From: Calliopsis andreniformis
Taxonomy: Eukaryota; Arthropoda; Insecta; Hymenoptera; Andrenidae
Reading direction: 5' to 3'
Assembly: GCF_051401765.1 (NCBI RefSeq)
Contig: NW_027480423.1
Coordinates: 8,742,001 to 8,806,000, forward strand
DNA: 64,000 nt
Shown: positions 1-12,362 of the stretch, piece after piece
How positions within the stretch are numbered: position 1 is the first letter of the stretch
Layout: every line of letters begins with the position of its first letter
Translations under genes and position numbers: made by a program
Notes under the pieces: model-generated
The model's database searches: none
Seen by the model: only the letters and a program-made list of their open reading frames with translations
Told to the model about the DNA's origin: nothing

Positions 1-166
1 TAGAGTGAAGCCTAGGTTGCTCGGAATGTAGGAATGACCATAAATTTCACACTGGTAGCAATCATTCGTTTTATACGATGGAAAAACTGTTGCATCTTTA
101 TCGTATTTTATGCTTCGGGCGTGGACTTCTAAGGTCCTAACTATTCGATCTGGTGGAGCAACTCCC
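1..166 (+). repeat. Reference monomer defining the register
   Basis: This copy sets the monomer numbering used throughout. It holds the CCTAGG (AvrII-type) palindrome at 11-16, the CENP-B-box-like motif starting at 63, the AT-rich tract in the third quarter, and the ATTCGATCTGG segment near 143-153. Its own private features (TCGGAATGTAGGAATG, CATAAATTTC, GCGTGGACTTC) make it a diagnostic first monomer of the A-type higher-order unit. It recurs at 2491, 4483 and 5811. Confidence 0.95.
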
Positions 167-2152
167 TAGAGTGAAGCCTAGGTTGCCCGGAACGTAGAAA
201 TGACCATAACTTTTACACTGTTAGCAATTATTCGTTTTATACAATGGAAAAACTGTTCTATTTATTTTGCATTTTATGCTTCGGGCGTTGACTTCTAAGG
301 ACCTAACTGATTGATCTGGTGGAGCAACGACCTAGAGTGAAGCCTAGGTTGCCCGGAAAGTAGAAATGACCATAACTTCCACAATGGTATCAATTATTCG
401 TTTTATACGATGGAAAAACTGTACTATTTATTTTGTATTTTATGCTTCGGGCGTTGACTTCTAAGGCCCTAGCTATTCCATCTGGTGGATCAACGCCCCA
501 GAGTGAAGCCTAGGTTGCCCGGAACGTGGAAATGACCATCACTTTCAAACTGGTTGCAATTATTCCTGTTATATGATGGAAAAACTTATGTATTTTTATT
601 GCATTTTATGCTTCGGGCATTGACTTCTAAGGACCTAACTATTCAATCTGTTGGAGCAACGCCCTATGGTGAAGCCTAGGTTGCCCGGAAAGTGGAAGTG
701 ACCATAACTTTCATACTGGTTGCAATTATTCGTTTTATACGATGAAAAAACTGTTGTATTTATATTGTATTTTATGCTTCTGGCGTTCACTTCTTAGGCC
801 CCAACTATTCGAACTTGTGAAACAACACCCTAGGGTGAAGCCTAGGTTGCCCGGAACGTAGAACTGACCATAACTTTCACACTGGTAGCAATTATTCGTT
901 TTACACGATGGAAAAACTGTTCCATTTATTTTGTATTTTATGCTTCGGGCGTTGACTTCTAAGGCCCTAACTGTTTGATCTGGTGGAGCAACGCCCTAGA
1001 GTGAAGCCTAGGTTGCCCGGAACGTAGAAATGACCATAACTTTCACACTGGTTGCAATTATTCCTGTTCTACGATGGACAAACTGTTGTATTTATATCGT
1101 ATTTTATGCTTCCGGCGTTGACGTCTAAGGACCTAACTATTCGATCTTGTTGGGCAACGCTCTGGAGTGAAGCCTAGGTTGCTCGGAATGTAGGAATGAC
1201 CATAAATTTCACACTGGTTGCAATTATTCGTTTTATACGATGGAAAAACTGTTGCATCTTTATCGTATTTTATGCTTCGGGCGTGGACTTCTCAGGCCCT
1301 AACTATTCGATCTGGTGGAGCAACTCCCTAGAGTGAAGCCCAGGTTGCCCGAAACGTAGAAATGACCATAACTTTTACACTGGTAGCAATTATTCGTTTT
1401 ATACAATGGAAAAACTGTTCTATTTATTTTGCATTTTATGCTTCGGGCGTTGACTTCTAAGGCCCTAACTGATTGATCTGGTGGAGCAACGCCCTAGAGT
1501 GAAGCCTAGATTGCCCGGAACGTTGAAATGACCAGTACTTTCACACTGTTTGCAGTTATTCCTGTTATACGATGGAAAAACTGTTGCATCTTTATTGCAT
1601 TTTATGCTTCTGTCTTTGACTTCTAAGGCCCTAACTATTTGATCAGGTGGAGCAACGCCCTAGAGTGACGCCTAGGTTGCCCGGCACGAAGAAATGACCA
1701 GGACTTTCACACTGTTTGCAGTTATTCCTGTTATACGATGGAAAAACTGTTGCATCTTTATTGCATTTTATGCTTTTGGCGTTGACTTCTAAGGCCCTAA
1801 CTATTCGATCAGGTGGAGCAACGCCCTAGGGTGAAGCCTAGGTTGGCCGCAATGTAGAAATGTCCATAACTTTCACACTGGTTGCAATTATTCGTTTTAT
1901 ACGATTGAAAAGCTGTTGTATTTATATTGTGTTTTATGCTTCGGGCATTGACTTTTAAGGCCCTTACTATTCGATCTGTTGGAGCAACGCCCTAGGGTGA
2001 AGCCTAGGTTGCCCGGAACGTAGAAATGAGCATAACTATCACACTGGTTGCAATTATTCGTTTTATACGATGCAAAAACTGTTGTATTTATATTGTATTT
2101 TATGCTTCTGGCGTTCACTTCTTAGGCCCTAACTATTCGAACTGGTGAAACA

Positions 2153-2176
2153 ACGCCCTAGGGTGAAGCCTAGGTT
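2153..2176 (+). repeat. Paired CCTAGG palindromes, example
   Basis: Many monomers read CCTAGGGTGAAGCCTAGG across the monomer junction, placing two 6-bp palindromes around a 6-base spacer, so the pair is also an inverted repeat. It goes with the GGTGGAACAACG ending; the GGTGGAGCAACG class usually has CCTAGAGTGAAGCCTAGG with one palindrome only. This gives a simple two-state tag along the array. Confidence 0.6.
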
Positions 2177-2490
2177 GCCCGGAACGTAGAAATGACCATA
2201 ACTTTCACACTGGTAGCAATTATTCGTTTTATACAATGGAAAAACTGTTCCATTTATTTTGTATTTTATGCTTCGGGCGTTGACTTCTAAGGCCCTAACT
2301 GTTTGATCTGGTGGAGCCACGCCCTAGAGTGAAGCCTCGGTTGCCCGGAACGTAGAAATGACCATAACTTTCACACTGGTTATAATTATTCCTGTTCTAC
2401 GATGGACAAACTGTTGTATTTATATCGTATTTTATGCTTCTGGCGTTGACGTCTAAGTACCCAATTATTCGATCTTGTGGGGCAACGCTC

Positions 2491-4482
2491 TAGAGTGAAG
2501 CCTAGGTTGCTCGGAATGTAGGAATGACCATAAATTTCACACTGGTAGCAATCATTCGTTTTATACGATGGAAAAACTGTTGCATCTTTATCGTATTTTA
2601 TGCTTCGGGCGTGGACTTCTAAGGTCCTAACTATTCGATCTGGTGGAGCAACTCCCTAGAGTGAAGCCTAGGTTGCCCGGAACGTAGAAATGACCATAAC
2701 TTTTACACTGGTAGCAATTATTCGTTTTATACAATGGAAAAACTGTTCTATTTATTTTGCATTTTATGCTTCGGGCGTTGACTTCTAAGGACCTAACTGA
2801 TTGATCTGGTGGAGCAACGACCTAGAGTGAAGCCTAGGTTGCGCGGAACGCAGAAATGACCATAACTTTCACACTGGTTGCAATTATTCCTGTTCTACGA
2901 TGGAAAAGCTGTTGTATTTATATCGCATTTTATGCTTCTGGCGTTGACTTCTTAGTCCCTAACTATTCCATCTGGTGGAACAACGCCCTAGGGTGAAGCC
3001 TAGGTTGCCCGGAAAGTAGAAATGACCATAACTTCCACAATGGTATCAATTATTCGTTTTATACGATGGAAAAACTGTACTATTTATTTTGTATTTTATG
3101 CTTCGGGCGTTGACTTCTAAGGCCCTAGCTATTCCATCTGGTGGATCAACGCCCCAGAGTGAAGCCTAGGTTGCCCGGAACGTGGAAATGACCATCACTT
3201 TCAAACTGGTTGCAATTATTCCTGTTATATGATGGAAAAACTGTTGTATTTATATCGTATTTTATGCTTCCGGCGTTGACGTCTAAGGACCTAACTATTC
3301 GATCTTGTTGGGCAACGCTCTGGAGTGAAGCCTAGGTTGCTCGGAATGTAGGAATGACCATAAATTTCACACTGGTTGCAATTATTCGTTTTATACGATG
3401 GAAAAACTGTTGCATCTTTATCGTATTTTATGCTTCGGGCGTGGACTTCTCAGGCCCTAACTATTCGATCTGGTGGAGCAACTCCCTAGAGTGAAGCCCA
3501 GGTTGCCCGAAACGTAGAAATGACCATAACTTTTACACTGGTAGCAATTATTCGTTTTATACAATGGAAAAACTGTTCTATTTATTTTGCATTTTATGCT
3601 TCGGGCGTTGACTTCTAAGGCCCTAACTGATTGATCTGGTGGAGCAACGCCCTAGAGTGAAGCCTAGATTGCCCGGAACGTTGAAATGACCAGTACTTTC
3701 ACACTGTTTGCAGTTATTCCTGTTATACGATGGAAAAACTGTTGCATCTTTATTGCATTTTATGCTTCTGTCTTTGACTTCTAAGGCCCTAACTATTTGA
3801 TCAGGTGGAGCAACGCCCTAGGGTGAAGCCTAGGTTGGCCGCAATGTAGAAATGTCCATAACTTTCACACTGGTTGCAATTATTCGTTTTATACGATTGA
3901 AAAGCTGTTGTATTTATATTGTGTTTTATGCTTCGGGCATTGACTTTTAAGGCCCTTACTATTCGATCTGTTGGAGCAACGCCCTAGGGTGAAGCCTAGG
4001 TTGCCCGGAACGTAGAAATGAGCATAACTATCACACTGGTTGCAATTATTCGTTTTATACGATGAAAAAACTGTTGTATTTATATTGTATTTTATGCTTC
4101 TGGCGTTCACTTCTTAGGCCCTAACTATTCGAACTGGTGAAACAACGCCCTAGGGTGAAGCCTAGGTTGCCCGGAACGTAGAAATGACCATAACTTTCAC
4201 ACTGGTAGCAATTATTCGTTTTATACAATGGAAAAACTGTTCCATTTATTTTGTATTTTATGCTTCGGGCGTTGACTTCTAAGGCCCTAACTGTTTGATC
4301 TGGTGGAGCCACGCCCTAGAGTGAAGCCTCGGTTGCCCGGAACGTAGAAATGACCATAACTTTCACACTGGTTATAATTATTCCTGTTCTACGATGGACA
4401 AACTGTTGTATTTATATCGTATTTTATGCTTCTGGCGTTGACGTCTAAGTACCCAATTATTCGATCTTGTGGGGCAACGCTC
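2491..4482 (+). repeat. HOR unit A2, 12 monomers
   Basis: Second copy of the A unit, 12 x 166 = 1992 bp. Compared with A1 it has one extra monomer at 2823, a hybrid monomer at 3155-3320 that replaces three monomers, and lacks the counterpart of the 1661 monomer. The remaining monomers align one for one with A1 and look almost identical by eye. Examples are 3321 with 1163, 3487 with 1329, 3653 with 1495, and 3819 with 1827. Confidence 0.85.
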
Positions 4483-5810
4483 TAGAGTGAAGCCTAGGTT
4501 GCTCGGAATGTAGGAATGACCATAAATTTCACACTGGTAGCAATCATTCGTTTTATACGATGGAAAAACTGTTGCATCTTTATCGTATTTTATGCTTCGG
4601 GCGTGGACTTCTAAGGTCCTAACTATTCGATCTGGTGGAGCAACTCCCTAGAGTGAAGCCTAGGTTGCCCGGAACGTAGACATGACCATAACTTTTACAC
4701 TGGTAGCAATTATTCGTTTTATACAATGGAAAAACTGTTCTATTTATTTTGCATTTTATGCTTCGGGCGTTGACTTCTAAGGACCTAACTGATTGATCTG
4801 GTGGAGCAACGCCCTAGAGTGAAGCCTAGATTGCCCGGAACGTTGAAATGACCAGTACTATCACACTGTTTGCAGTTATTCCTGTTATACGATGGAAAAA
4901 CTGTTGCATCTTTATTGCATTTTATGCTTCTGGCGTTGACTTCTAAGGCCCTAACTATTCGATCAGGTGGAGCAACGCCCTAGAGTGACGCCTAGGTTGC
5001 CCGGAACGTAGAAATGAATAGTACATTCACACTGGTTGCAGCTATTCCTGTAAAACGATGGAAAAACTGTTGCATCTTTATTGTATTTTATGCTTCTGGC
5101 GTTGACTTCTAAGGCCCTAACTATTCGATCAGGTGGAGCAACGCCCTAGGGTGAAGCCTAGGTTGGCCGCAATGTAGAAATGTCCATAACTTTCACACTG
5201 GTTGCAATTATTCGTTTTATACGATTGAAAAGCTGTTGTATTTATATTGTGTTTTATGCTTCGGGCATTGACTTTTAAGGCCCTTACTATTCGATCTGTT
5301 GGAGCAACGCCCTAGGGTGAAGCCTAGGTTGCCCGGAACGTAGAAATGAGCATAACTATCACACTGGCTGCAATTATTCGTTTTATACGATGAAAAAACT
5401 GATGTATTTATATTGTATTTTATGCTTCTGGCGTTCACTTCTTAGGCCCTAACTATTCGAACTGGTGAAACAACGCCCTAGGGTGAAGCCTAGGTTGCCC
5501 GGAACGTAGAAATGACCATAACTTTCACACTGGTAGCAATTATTCGTTTTATACAATGGAAAAAATGTTCCATTTATTTTGTATTTTATGCTTCGGGCGT
5601 TGACTTCTAAGGCCCTAACTGTTTGTTCTGGTGGAGCCACGCCCTAGAGTGAAGCCTCGGTTGCCCGGAACGTAGAAATGACCATAACTTTCACACTGGT
5701 TATAATTATTCCTGTTCTACGATGGACAAACTGTTGTATTTATATCGTATTTTATGCTTCTGGCGTTGACGTCTAAGGACCCAACTATTCGACCTTGTGG
5801 GGCAACGCTC
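4483..5810 (+). repeat. HOR unit A3, 8 monomers (shortened)
   Basis: Third copy, 8 x 166 = 1328 bp. It begins with the monomer-1 and monomer-2 types (4483, 4649) and then jumps to the monomer-10 type at 4815, so monomers 3-9 are absent. The 4649 monomer ends like monomer 2 (GGACCTAACTGATTG) but with CGCCC rather than CGACC, as in monomer 9. This fits an exchange between the similar monomers 2 and 9. From 5147 onward it follows A1/A2 monomer 12 and later. Confidence 0.82.
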
Positions 5811-5976
5811 TAGAGTGAAGCCTAGGTTGCTCGGAATGTAGGAATGACCATAAATTTCACACTGGTAGCAATCATTCGTTTTATACGATGGAAAAACTGA
5901 TGCATCTTTATCGTATTTTATGCTTCGGGCGTGGACTTCTAAGGCCCTAACTATTCGATCAGGTGGAGCAACGCCC
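5811..5976 (+). repeat. Hybrid monomer closing block A (A4 remnant)
   Basis: The left part is the diagnostic monomer 1 of the A unit, down to GCGTGGACTTCTAAGG. The right end (GATCAGGTGGAGCAACG, followed by TAGAGTGACGCC) matches the monomer before 4981 exactly 996 bp (6 monomers) upstream. The fourth A unit is therefore cut to a single monomer by an exchange inside this copy, after which block B begins. Confidence 0.7.
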
Positions 5977-8795
5977 TAGAGTGACGCCTAGGTTGCCCGG
6001 AACGTAGAAATGACCAGTACATTCACACTGGTTGCAGTTATTCCTGTAAAACGATGGAAAAACTGTTGCATCTTTATTGTATTTTATGCTTCTGGCGTTG
6101 ATTTCTAAGGCCCTAACTATTCGATCTGGTGGAGCAACGTCCTAGTGTGAAGCCTAGGTTGCCCGGAACGAAGAAATGACCATAACTTTCACACTGGTTG
6201 CTATTATTCGTTTTATACAATGGAATAACTGTCGTATTTATATTGTATTTTATGCTTCTGGCGTTGACTTCTTTGGCCCTAACTGTTCGATATGGTGGAA
6301 CAACGCCCTAGAGTGAAGCCTAAGTTTCCCGGAACGAAGAAATGACCATCACTTTCAAACTGGTTGCAATTATTCCTGTTATATGATGGAAAAACTGTTG
6401 TATTTTTATTGCATTTTATGCTTCGGGCATTGACCTCTAAGGTCCTAACTATTCATTCTGTTGGAGCAACGCCCTAGGGTGAAGCCTAGGTTGCCCGGAA
6501 AGTAGAAATGACCATAACTTTCACACTGGTTGCAATTATTCGTTTTATACGATGGAAAAGCTGTTGCATCTTTATTGTATTTTATTCTTCTGGCGTTGAC
6601 TTCTAAGGCCGTAGCTATTAGATGTGGTGGAGCAACGCCCTAGAGTGACGCCTAGGTTGCCCGGAACGTAGAAATGACCGTTACTTTCAAACTGGTTGCA
6701 ATTATTCCTGTTATATGATGGAAGAACTGTTGTACTATTATTGCCTTTTATGCTTCGGGCATTGACTTCTAAGGCCCTAACTATTCAATCTGTTGGAGCA
6801 AGGCCCTAGGGTGAAGCCTAGGTTGCCCGGAAAGTGGAACTGACCATAAATTTATCCTGGTTGCAATTATACGTTTTATATGATGGAAAAACTGTTGTAT
6901 TTATATTGTATTTTTTGCTTCTGGCGTTCACTTCTTTGGCCCTAACTATTCGATCTGGTGGAACAACGCCCTAGAGTGAAGCCTAGGTTGCCTGGAACGT
7001 AGAAATGACAATTACTTTCACACTGGTTGCTATTATTCGTTTTATACAATGGAAAAACTGTCATATTTATATTGTATTTTATGCTTCTGGCGTTGACTTC
7101 TTTGGCCCTAACTGTTCGATATGGTGGAACAACGCCCTAGAGTGAAGCCTAAGTTGCACGGAACGAAGAAATGACCATCACTTTCAAACTGGTTGCAATT
7201 ATTCCTGTTATATGATGGAAGAACTGTTGTACTATTCTTGCCTTTTATGCTTCGGGCATTGACTTCTAAGGCCCTAACTATTCAATCTGTTGGAGCAACG
7301 CCCTAGGGTGAAGCCTAGGTTGCCCGGAAAGTGGAAATGACCATAAATTTATCCTGGTTGCAATTATTCGTTTTATATGATGGGAAAACTGTTGTATTTA
7401 TATTGTATTTTTTGCTTCTGGCGTTCACTTCGTTGGCCCTAACTATTCGATCTGGTGGAACAACGCCCTAGGGTGAAGCCTAGGTTGCACGGAACGTAGA
7501 AATGACCATAACTTTCACACTGGTTGCTATTATTCGTTTTATACGATGGAAAAACTGTTATATTTATATTGTATTTTATGCTTCTGACGTTGACATCTTA
7601 GGCCCTAACTATTCGATCTGGTGGAACAACGCCCTAGAGTGAAGCCTAGGTTGCCTGGAACGTAGAAATGACAATTACTTTCACACTGGTTGCTATTATT
7701 CGTTTTATACAATGGAAAAACTGTCACATTTATATTGTATTTTATGCTTCTGGCGTTGACTTCTTTGGCCCTAACGGTTCGATATGGTGGAACAACGCCC
7801 TAGAGTGAAGACTAAGTTGCCCGGAACGAAGAAATGACCATCACTTTCAAACTGGTTGCAATTATTCCTATTATATGATGGAAAAACTGTTGTATTTCTA
7901 TTGCATTTTATGCTTCGGGCATTGACCTCTAAGGTCCTATCTATTCAATCTGTTGGAGCAACGCCCTAGGGTGAAGACTAGGTTGCCCGGAAAGTAGAAA
8001 TGACCATAACTTTCACACTGGTTGCAATTGTTCGTTTTATACGATGGAAAAGCTGTTGCATCTTTATTGTATTTTATTCTTCTGGCGTTGACTTCTAAGG
8101 CCGTAGCTATTAGATGTGGTGGAGCAACGCTCTAGAGTGACACCTAGGTTGCCCGGAACGTAGAAATGACCATTACTTTCACAATGTTTGCAATTATTCA
8201 TTTTATACTATGGAAAAACTATTGTACTTATATTGATTTTATTCTTCTGGCGTTGACTTCTTAGGCCCGAACTATTCGATCTGGTGGAACAACGCCCTAG
8301 AGTGAAGCCTAGGTTGCACGGAACATGGAAATGACCATTACTTTCACACTGTTTGCAAATATACATTATATACGGTGGAAAAGCTGTTGTATTTATATTG
8401 TATTTTATGCTTCGGGCATTAACTTCTAGGGCCCTAACTATTCAATCTGTTGGAGCATCGGCCTAGGGTGAATCCTAGGTTGCCCGGAAAGAAGAAATGA
8501 CCATAACTTTCATACTGGTTGCAATTATTTGTTTTATAGAGTGAAAAAACTGTTGTATTTATATTGTATTTTATGCTTCTGGCGTTCACTTCTTAGGCTC
8601 TAACTATTCGATCTGGTGGAACAACGCCCTAGGGTGAAGCCTAGATTTCCCGGAACGAAGAAATGACCATAACTTTCACACTGGTTGCAATTATTCGTTT
8701 TATACGATTGCAAAGCTGTTGTATTTATATTGTATTATATGCTTCTGGCGTTGACTTCTTAGGCCCTAACTATTCCCTCTGGTGGATCAACGCCC
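5977..8795 (+). repeat. Block B: diverged monomers, with source of U units
   Basis: Seventeen monomers with more variation than in block A. Three related monomers begin with AGCCTAAGTT or GACTAAGTT and carry CGGAACGAAG (about 6309, 7137 and 7803). Two 1-bp deletion tags occur: CATAAATTTATCCTGG (near 6846 and 7347) and ATATTGATTTTATTC (near 8232). From 7469 to the middle of the 8464 monomer the sequence recurs at exactly +4814 bp (29 monomers) inside unit U1, so this is the closest relative of the U units seen downstream. No non-satellite sequence was seen. Confidence 0.8.
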
Positions 8796-11783
8796 TAGAG
8801 TGAAACCTACGTTGCCCGGAACGTAGAAATGACCATTACCTTCACACTGGTTGCAATTATTCCTGTTATACGATGGAAAAACTGTTGTATTTTAATTGTA
8901 TTTTATGCTTTTAGCGATGAATTCTAAGTCCCTAGCAATTCCATCTGGTGGAGCAACGCCCTAGAGTGACGCCAGGGTTTCTCGGAACGTAGAAATGACC
9001 ATTACTTTCACACTGGTTGCAATTATTCGTTTTATACGATGGAAAAACTGTTCTATTTATTTTGTATTTTATGCTTCGGGCGTTGACTTCTAAGGACCTA
9101 ACTATTCGATCTGGTGGAGCAACGCCCTAGAGTGAAGCCTAGGTTGCCCGGCACGTAGAAATGACCATCACTCTCAAACTGGTTGCAATTATTCCTGTTA
9201 TATGATGGAAGAACTGTTGTACTATTATTGCCTTTTATGCTTCGGGCATTGACTTCTAAGGCCCTAACTATTTAATCTGCTGGAGCAACGCCCTAGGGTG
9301 AAGCCTAGGTTGCCCGGAAAGTGGAAATGACCATAAATTTATCCTGGTTGCAATTATTCGTTTTATATGATGGAAAAACTGTTGTATTTATATTGTATTT
9401 TTTGCTTCTGGCGTTCACTTCTTTGGCCCTAACTATTCGACCTGGTGGAACAACGCCCTAGGGTGAAACCTACGTTGCGCGGAACGTAGAAATGTCCATT
9501 ACTTTCACACTGGTTGCAATTATTCGTTTTATACGATGGAAAAGCTGTTGTATTTATATCGTATTTTATGCTTCTGGCGTTGACTTCTTAGGACCTAACC
9601 ATTCGATCTGGTGGAGCAACGCCCTAGAGTGAAGCCTAGGTTGCCCGGAACGTAGAAATGACCATAACTTTCATACTGGTTTCAATTATTTGTTTTATGG
9701 AGTGAAAAAACTGTTGTATTTATATTGTATTTTATGCTTCTGGCGTTCACTTCTTAGGCCCTAACTATTCGATCTGGTGGAACAACGCCCTGGGGTGAAG
9801 CCTAGGTTGCCCGGAACGTAGAAATGACCATAACTTTCACACTGGTAGCAATTATTCGTTTTATACAATGGAAAAGCTATTCTATTTAGTTTGCATTTTA
9901 TGTTTCGGGCGTTGACTTCTAACGCCCTCACTGATTGATCTGGTGGAGCAACGCCCTAGAGTAAAGCCTAGATTGCCAGGAACGTTGGAATGACCATAAC
10001 CTAGACAACTGGTTGCTATTATTCGTTTTACACGATTGAAAAACTGGTACATTTATATTGTATTTTATTCTTATGGCGTTGACTTCATAGGCCCTAACTA
10101 TACGATCTGGTGGAGCAACGCCCTAGAGTGAAACCTAGGTTACCCGGAACGTAGAAATGACCAGTACCTTCATACTGTTTGCAGTTATTCCTGTTATACG
10201 ATGGAAAAACTGTTGCGTCTTTATTCCATTTTATGCTTCTGGCGTTGACTTCTTAGGCCCTAACTATTCCATCTGGTGGAGCAACGCCCTAGGGTGAAGC
10301 CTAGGTTGCCCGGAAAGTAGAAATGACCATAACTTTCACACTGGCTGCAATTATTCGTTTTATACGATGCAAAAGCTGTTGCATCTTTATTGTATTTTAT
10401 TCTTCTGGCGTTGACTTCTAAGGCCGTAGCTATTAGATGTGGTGGGGCAACGCCCTAGAGTGACGCCTAGGTTGCCCGGAACGTAGAAATGACCATATCT
10501 TTCACACTGTTTGCAATTATTCATTTTATATGATGGCAAAGCTGTTCTATTTATATTGCATATTATGCCTCTGGCATTGAATTCTAAGTCCCTAGCTATT
10601 CCATCTGGTGGAGCAACACCCTAGCGTGATGCCTAGGTTGCCCGGAACGTTGAAATGACCATAACTTTCACACTGGTTGCTATTATTCCTTTTATACGAT
10701 GGAAAATCTGTTAAATTTATATTGCATTTTATGCTTCTGGCATTGAATTCTCAGTCCCTAGCAATTCCATCTGGTGGAGCAACACCCTAGAGTGAAGCCT
10801 AGGTTGCCCGGAACGTAGAAGTGACCATTACTTCCACACTGTTTGCAAATATACATTATATACGATGGAAAAGCTGTTGTACTTATATTGTAATTTATGC
10901 TTCTGGCGTTGACTTCTTAGGCCGTAACTATTTGATCTGGTGGAGCACCGCCCTAGAGTGAAGCCTAGGTTGACCGGAACGTAGAACATACCATTACCTT
11001 CACACTGGTTGCAATTATTCCTGTTATACGATGGAAAAACTGTTGCACCTTTATTGTATTTTATGCTTCTGGCGTTGACTTCATAGGCCCTAACTATTCG
11101 ATCTGGTGGAGCAACGTCCTAGAGTGAAGCCTAGGTAGACCGGAACGTAGAAATGACCATAACTTTCACACTGGTTACCATTATTCGTTTTATACGATGG
11201 AAAAGCTGTTGAATTTATGTCGTATTTTATGCTTCTGGCGTTGACTTCTTAGGCCCTAACTATTCCATCTGGTGGAACAACGCCCTAGGGTGAAGCCTAG
11301 GTTGCCCGGAACGTAGAAATGACCAGTACTCTCACACTGGTTGCAGTTATACGTTTTATACGATGGAAAAACTGTTGCACCTTTATTGTATTTTATGCTT
11401 CTGGCGTTGACTTCATAGGCCCTAACTATTCGATCTGGTGGTGCAACGTCCTAGAGTGAAGCCTAGGTAGACCGGAACGTAGAAATGACCATAACTTTTA
11501 CACTGGTAGCAATTATTCGTTTTATACAGTGGGAAAACTATTCCATTTATTTTGTATTTTATGCTTCGGGCGTTGACTTCTTTGGCCCTAACAATTCGAT
11601 CTGGTGGAGCAACGCCCTAGAGTGAAGCCTAGGTTGCCCGGAACGTAGAAATGACCATAACTTTTACACTGGTAGCAATTATTCGTTTTATACAATGGGA
11701 AAACTGTTCTATTTATTTTGTATTTTGTGCTTCGGGCGTTGACTTCTAAGGCCCTAACTGTTTGATCTGGTGGAGCAACGCCC
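8796..11783 (+). repeat. HOR block T1, 18 monomers
   Basis: An 18-monomer (2988-bp) block that recurs full length as T3 at 18589 (shift 9793) and truncated as T2 at 15104 (shift 6308). Diagnostic monomers: TTTTAGCGATGAATTC near 8910, CATAAATTTATCCTGG (1-bp deletion) near 9335, AACCTAGACAACTGG (1-bp insertion) near 9999, TAGCGTGATGCC at 10622, and GTAGACCGGAACG near 11130 and 11467. The one insertion and one deletion cancel, giving exact 18 x 166 length. Confidence 0.85.
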
Positions 11784-12345
11784 TAGAGTGAAGCCTAGGT
11801 TGCCCGGAACGTAGAAATGACCATTACTTTCACACTGTTTGCAATTATTCCGTTTATACGATGGAAAAGCTGTTATATTTATATCGTATTTTATGCTTCT
11901 GGCGTTGACTTCTATGGCCCTAGCTATTCGATCTAGTGGAGCAACGCCCTAGAGTGAAGTCTAGGTTGCCCGGAACGTAGAAATGACCATCACTTTCAAA
12001 CTGGTTGCAATTAATCCTGTTATACGATGGAAAAGCTGTTGTATTTTTATTGCATTTTATGCTTCTTGCGTTGACTTATAAGGCCCTGACTATTCAATCT
12101 GTTGGAGCAACGCCCTAGAGTGAAGCCTAGGTTGCTCGGAATGTAGAAATGACCATAGCTTTCACACTGGTTGCAATTATTCGTTTTATACGATGGAAAA
12201 ACTGTTGTATTTATATTGTATTTTTTGCTTTAGGGCGTTCACTTCCTTGGCCCTAACTATTCGATCTGGTGGAACAACGCCCTAGGGTGAAGCCTAGGTT
12301 GCACGGAACGTAGAAATGACCATAACTTTCACACTGGTTGCTATT

Positions 12346-12362
12346 ATTCGTTTTATACGGTG
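12346..12362 (+). promoter_or_regulatory. CENP-B-box-like motif, 8 of 9 core bases
   Basis: ATTCGTTTTATACGGTG matches the mammalian CENP-B core NTTCGNNNNANNCGGGN at TTCG, A and CGG; only the last G of CGGG is T. A duplicate lies in U2 at 14006-14022. The common monomer has CGATG here and so matches 7 of 9. Whether a CENP-B or pogo-like protein binds is unknown. Confidence 0.5.

Larger units (their letters stand above)
1..2490 (+). repeat. HOR unit A1, 15 monomers
   Basis: First copy of the A-type higher-order unit (15 x 166 = 2490 bp). Diagnostic members include monomer 1 (GCTCGGAATGTAGGAATG), monomer 3 at 333 (CTTCCACAATGGTATC), monomer 10 at 1495 (CCTAGATTGCCCGG, TCTGTCTTTGAC), and monomer 12 at 1827 (GTTGGCCGCAATG). 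A second, very similar monomer to number 1 sits at 1163, suggesting an internal duplication of the 1-to-2 pair (compare 1163/1329 with 1/167). The unit ends where the monomer-1 type reappears at 2491. Confidence 0.85.

Noticed and set aside
134..141. CCCTAAC in every monomer, resembling telomeric CCCTAA
   Set aside because: It occurs once per 166 bp, never in tandem, so it is part of the monomer and not a telomere tract.
1897..2118. Minus-strand frames of 63-78 codons (for example 1897-2118, 3889-4110, 5217-5438, 57167-57388)
   Set aside because: These translate the complementary strand of ordinary monomers. The shared peptide comes from satellite conservation, and no coding signature or start context is seen.
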